From Bacteroidota bacterium (GTDB taxonomy: Bacteria; Bacteroidota; Bacteroidia; Flavobacteriales; Flavobacteriaceae): a stretch of 7,986 nt of DNA. The translations under genes were made by a program, and so were the position numbers. The stretch lies in assembly GCA_004356305.1 (NCBI GenBank), contig SMXJ01000056.1, positions 1-7,986 of the forward strand, given 5' to 3'. A model generated the notes under the pieces. That model did no database searches, had not been told where the DNA came from, and was given only the letters and a program-made list of their open reading frames with translations. This document shows, piece after piece, positions 5,481-7,986 of the stretch (positions are counted from its first letter, which is position 1; the number at the start of each line of letters is the position of its first letter).

Positions 5481-7986
5481 CTATAGATAATTCTTCGCTG
5501 CTTTTAGTGCTTCGCTTATTCCTTCCGGGTTTTTGCCTCCGGCAGTCGCGAAAAATGATTGTCCGCCTCCGCTACCTTCGATGAATTTCCCTAATTCACT
5601 TACGATCTGTCCTGCGTTTAAGTTCTTTTTGGTTGCCAAATCTTTCGAAATATAGCATGTTAAAGTCGCTTTGCCGTTTGCCTGCGAACCAAAAAGAATA
5701 AATAAGTTCTCTATCTCCCGGCCTAATTCGAATGCCAGGTCCTTTAATCCCCCGGCATCCAGATCGAGTTGTTTAGCCAGGAAGTTGACACCGTTTATTT
5801 GAGTCACTTCCGCTTTTAATTCGCTTTTGATGTTCCTGGCTTTATCTTTCATCAATAGCCGGATCTGCTTTAGCAGTGCATTATTTTCTTCTTGTAATTT
5901 CCCGATCATGCCCACGGGGTCTTTGGTGTTGTTCAATGCTTTCTGAATGTTTTTAAGCGATTCACTCCTCTCGAGGAAATACTGCTTGGCCGCATCACCT
6001 GTAATAGCTTCGATACGCCGTATTCCCGAAGCCACGGCTCCTTCCGAAGTAATTAAAAAATACCAAATATCCCGTGTACAATCTACATGGGTCCCGCCAC
6101 AAAGCTCCATCGACTTGCCAAACTTGATGGCGCGTACTTCGTCACTGTATTTTTCACCAAAAAGGGCAATGGCTCCTTCATCTATAGCTTGCTGATAAGG
6201 AATATTGCGTCTTTCTTCCAATGATATGCCTTCATGGATACGAGCATTTACAAACTCTTCAACTTGTTGCAGTTCTTTATCGGTCACCTTACTGAAATGT
6301 GAAAAATCAAAACGAAGATTTCGACTATGCACCATAGAACCTTTTTGAGTTACATGAGTTCCTAAAATATTACGTAATGCCTGATGCAACAAGTGAGTGG
6401 CAGTATGATTTGATGCGGTTCTATATCGCTGTTTTTCATCAACGACAGCCTTGAACGTATCTTCGGGATGGTCGGGAAGACTGTTAGCAAAGTGAACGAT
6501 CAGGTTATTTTCCTTTTTAGTATCCACAATGTGAATTATGTCACCATTGGAGGCTTCGAGATAGCCTTTATCACCTACCTGGCCTCCTCCTTCAGGATAG
6601 AAAGGAGTTAGATCAAACACCATTTGAAAGAGTGTTCCGTCTTTTTTGCTCTCCACTTTCCTGTATCGCGTAATTTTAATGTCGGTTTCCAAGGTATCGT
6701 AGCCTACAAACTCTTCTTCGGCATCACTTATCAACTCGATCCAATCACTCGTTTCTACTTTGGTTGCCGCCCGTGATCTATCCTTCTGTTCTTGAAGTTC
6801 GGCCTGGAAACCCGCCTCATCAAGGTCATAACCCCGTTCTCTTAAAATTAGCGCTGTCAGATCGATTGGAAAACCAAATGTATCGTATAGTTCGAACGCT
6901 TTTTTACCCGAGACTTCTTTGTTTTTGGTCTTACGAATAAGATTTTCCAGCAATACCAAGCCCTGATCCAAGGTCCGGAGGAAGGAAGCTTCTTCTTCAC
7001 GGATCACATTGGTTATCAAGTTCTTTTCATCAATAAGCTCCGGAAAAAACTCGCCCATTTGTTTCACGAGTGTAGGCACCAATTTGTGAATGAAAGGTTC
7101 TTTTTTATTCAGAAAAGTAAAACCATAACGAATCGCACGTCGTAAAATACGTCGGATCACATAACCGGCACCCGAATTACCCGGCAACTGGCCATCGGCT
7201 ATCGAAAAGGCCACGGCACGAACATGATCACTAATAACCCGAATGGCAATATCTTTCTTTTCATCCTTTCCATAGCTACTATTGGTAATAGCCTCTACCT
7301 CTCTAATAAGCGGTGTAAAGACATCGGTATCGTAAGTACTGTTTTTATTCTGCAATACCATACACAGTCGCTCAAAACCCATTCCCGTATCCACGTGTTT
7401 TGCAGGTAGCTGTTCCAGGGAGCCGTTCGCCTTTCGGTTAAACTGTATAAAAACCAAATTCCATATTTCCACTACTTGGGGGTGATCCCGGTTGATAAGA
7501 TCTATTCCCGGTACTTTCGCTTTTTCTTCCGCAGAACGAAGGTCCACATGAATCTCACTACAAGGGCCACAAGGGCCCTGATCACCCATTTCCCAAAAGT
7601 TATCCTGTTTATTTCCGTTGAGGATCCGATCTTCGGAAATCCAGGTTTTCCAATGATCATAGGCTTCAGTATCCCGTTCCAGACCATCTGTTTTATCACC
7701 TTGAAAAATAGTGACATACAACGTGTCTTTGTCAATTTTGAAGACCTCTGTCAACAATTCCCAGGCCATAGCAATGGCTTCTTTCTTAAAATAATCGCCA
7801 AAACTCCAGTTTCCTAACATCTCAAACATGGTATGGTGATAAGTGTCTATCCCCACATCTTCCAGATCGTTTTGCTTACCGCTTACCCGTATGCATTTTT
7901 GAGTGTCGGAAATCCGGGTATGCCTGGGTTCTTTATTACCCAAAAAGTATTCTTTAAATTGGTTCATCCCGGCATTGGTAAACATC
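5481..7986 (-). CDS. alaS: Alanine-tRNA ligase, lacking only the first few dozen residues (window edge)
   Basis: Charges tRNA-Ala with alanine in the cytoplasm and hydrolyses mischarged Ser- and Gly-tRNA. 834 residues are visible; the first one, the Met of MFTNAGMNQFKEY, is an internal residue, since alanyl-tRNA synthetases normally carry roughly 35 residues before it, so the true start lies beyond 7986. Visible-residue numbering: class II catalytic core 1-240, with WEMGDQGPCGPCSEIH at 131-146 and HVDTGMGFERL at 197-207; helical tRNA-recognition region with GNSGAGYVIRRILRRAIRYG (269-288); editing domain with zinc ligands HTATH (527-531) and CGGTH (629-633); a coiled-coil-like stretch about 670-725; and a C-Ala/DHHA1 domain ending in GSGGGQSFFATAGGK (804-818). 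All key residues are intact. It is followed by the GSCFA gene on the same strand. Confidence 0.98.
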   Translation of the reverse strand, partial: MFTNAGMNQFKEYFLGNKEPRHTRISDTQKCIRVSGKQNDLEDVGIDTYHHTMFEMLGNWSFGDYFKKEAIAMAWELLTEVFKIDKDTLYVTIFQGDKTDGLERDTEAYDHWKTWISEDRILNGNKQDNFWEMGDQGPCGPCSEIHVDLRSAEEKAKVPGIDLINRDHPQVVEIWNLVFIQFNRKANGSLEQLPAKHVDTGMGFERLCMVLQNKNSTYDTDVFTPLIREVEAITNSSYGKDEKKDIAIRVISDHVRAVAFSIADGQLPGNSGAGYVIRRILRRAIRYGFTFLNKKEPFIHKLVPTLVKQMGEFFPELIDEKNLITNVIREEEASFLRTLDQGLVLLENLIRKTKNKEVSGKKAFELYDTFGFPIDLTALILRERGYDLDEAGFQAELQEQKDRSRAATKVETSDWIELISDAEEEFVGYDTLETDIKITRYRKVESKKDGTLFQMVFDLTPFYPEGGGQVGDKGYLEASNGDIIHIVDTKKENNLIVHFANSLPDHPEDTFKAVVDEKQRYRTASNHTATHLLHQALRNILGTHVTQKGSMVHSRNLRFDFSHFSKVTDKELQQVEEFVNARIHEGISLEERRNIPYQQAIDEGAIALFGEKYSDEVRAIKFGKSMELCGGTHVDCTRDIWYFLITSEGAVASGIRRIEAITGDAAKQYFLERSESLKNIQKALNNTKDPVGMIGKLQEENNALLKQIRLLMKDKARNIKSELKAEVTQINGVNFLAKQLDLDAGGLKDLAFELGREIENLFILFGSQANGKATLTCYISKDLATKKNLNAGQIVSELGKFIEGSGGGQSFFATAGGKNPEGISEALKAAKNYL

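Overview
The window looks like chromosomal DNA of a member of the Bacteroidota, most likely a marine-type flavobacterium. Pointers are: homocysteine methyltransferase present as a stand-alone protein instead of a full-length MetH; a GSCFA-family gene directly after alaS; promoter-like TAnnTTTG boxes; near absence of Shine-Dalgarno sites; a secreted PQQ-like propeller protein; and GC-rich palindromic repeats in otherwise AT-rich spacers. No tRNA, rRNA, CRISPR array, transposase or integrase is visible.

Layout. Minus strand, 1-1340: the 5' part of a PLP-dependent serine/threonine dehydratase-like gene, cut by the window edge, preceded by metH (homocysteine-binding domain only); the two overlap by ATGA. 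Spacer 1341-2019: this separates metH (minus) from metK (plus) and is the most informative stretch. It carries a SAM-I (S-box) riboswitch on the minus strand with its own promoter, and a SAM-II riboswitch on the plus strand with its own promoter, plus a cluster of palindromic repeats in the long metH leader. 2020-3276: metK, complete. Minus strand, 3378-4236: a MORN-repeat fragment and a truncated secreted beta-propeller protein, joined out of frame, probably a decayed locus. Minus strand, 4451-7986: alaS (5' end outside the window) followed by a GSCFA-domain hydrolase gene that starts at TTG.

How the genes work together. MetH makes methionine from homocysteine and MetK converts methionine to S-adenosylmethionine (SAM). 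Both genes lie behind SAM-sensing leaders, but of two unrelated RNA folds placed back to back, so one effector appears to control both arms of a divergent methionine/SAM locus. In both leaders the aptamer has a perfect 10-11 nt complement a short way downstream, which suggests (not proven) a ligand-dependent alternative helix as the expression platform. The ATGA overlap would place the dehydratase-like gene under the same SAM control as metH. I regard this pair of riboswitches as the main discovery of the window; each class alone is known.
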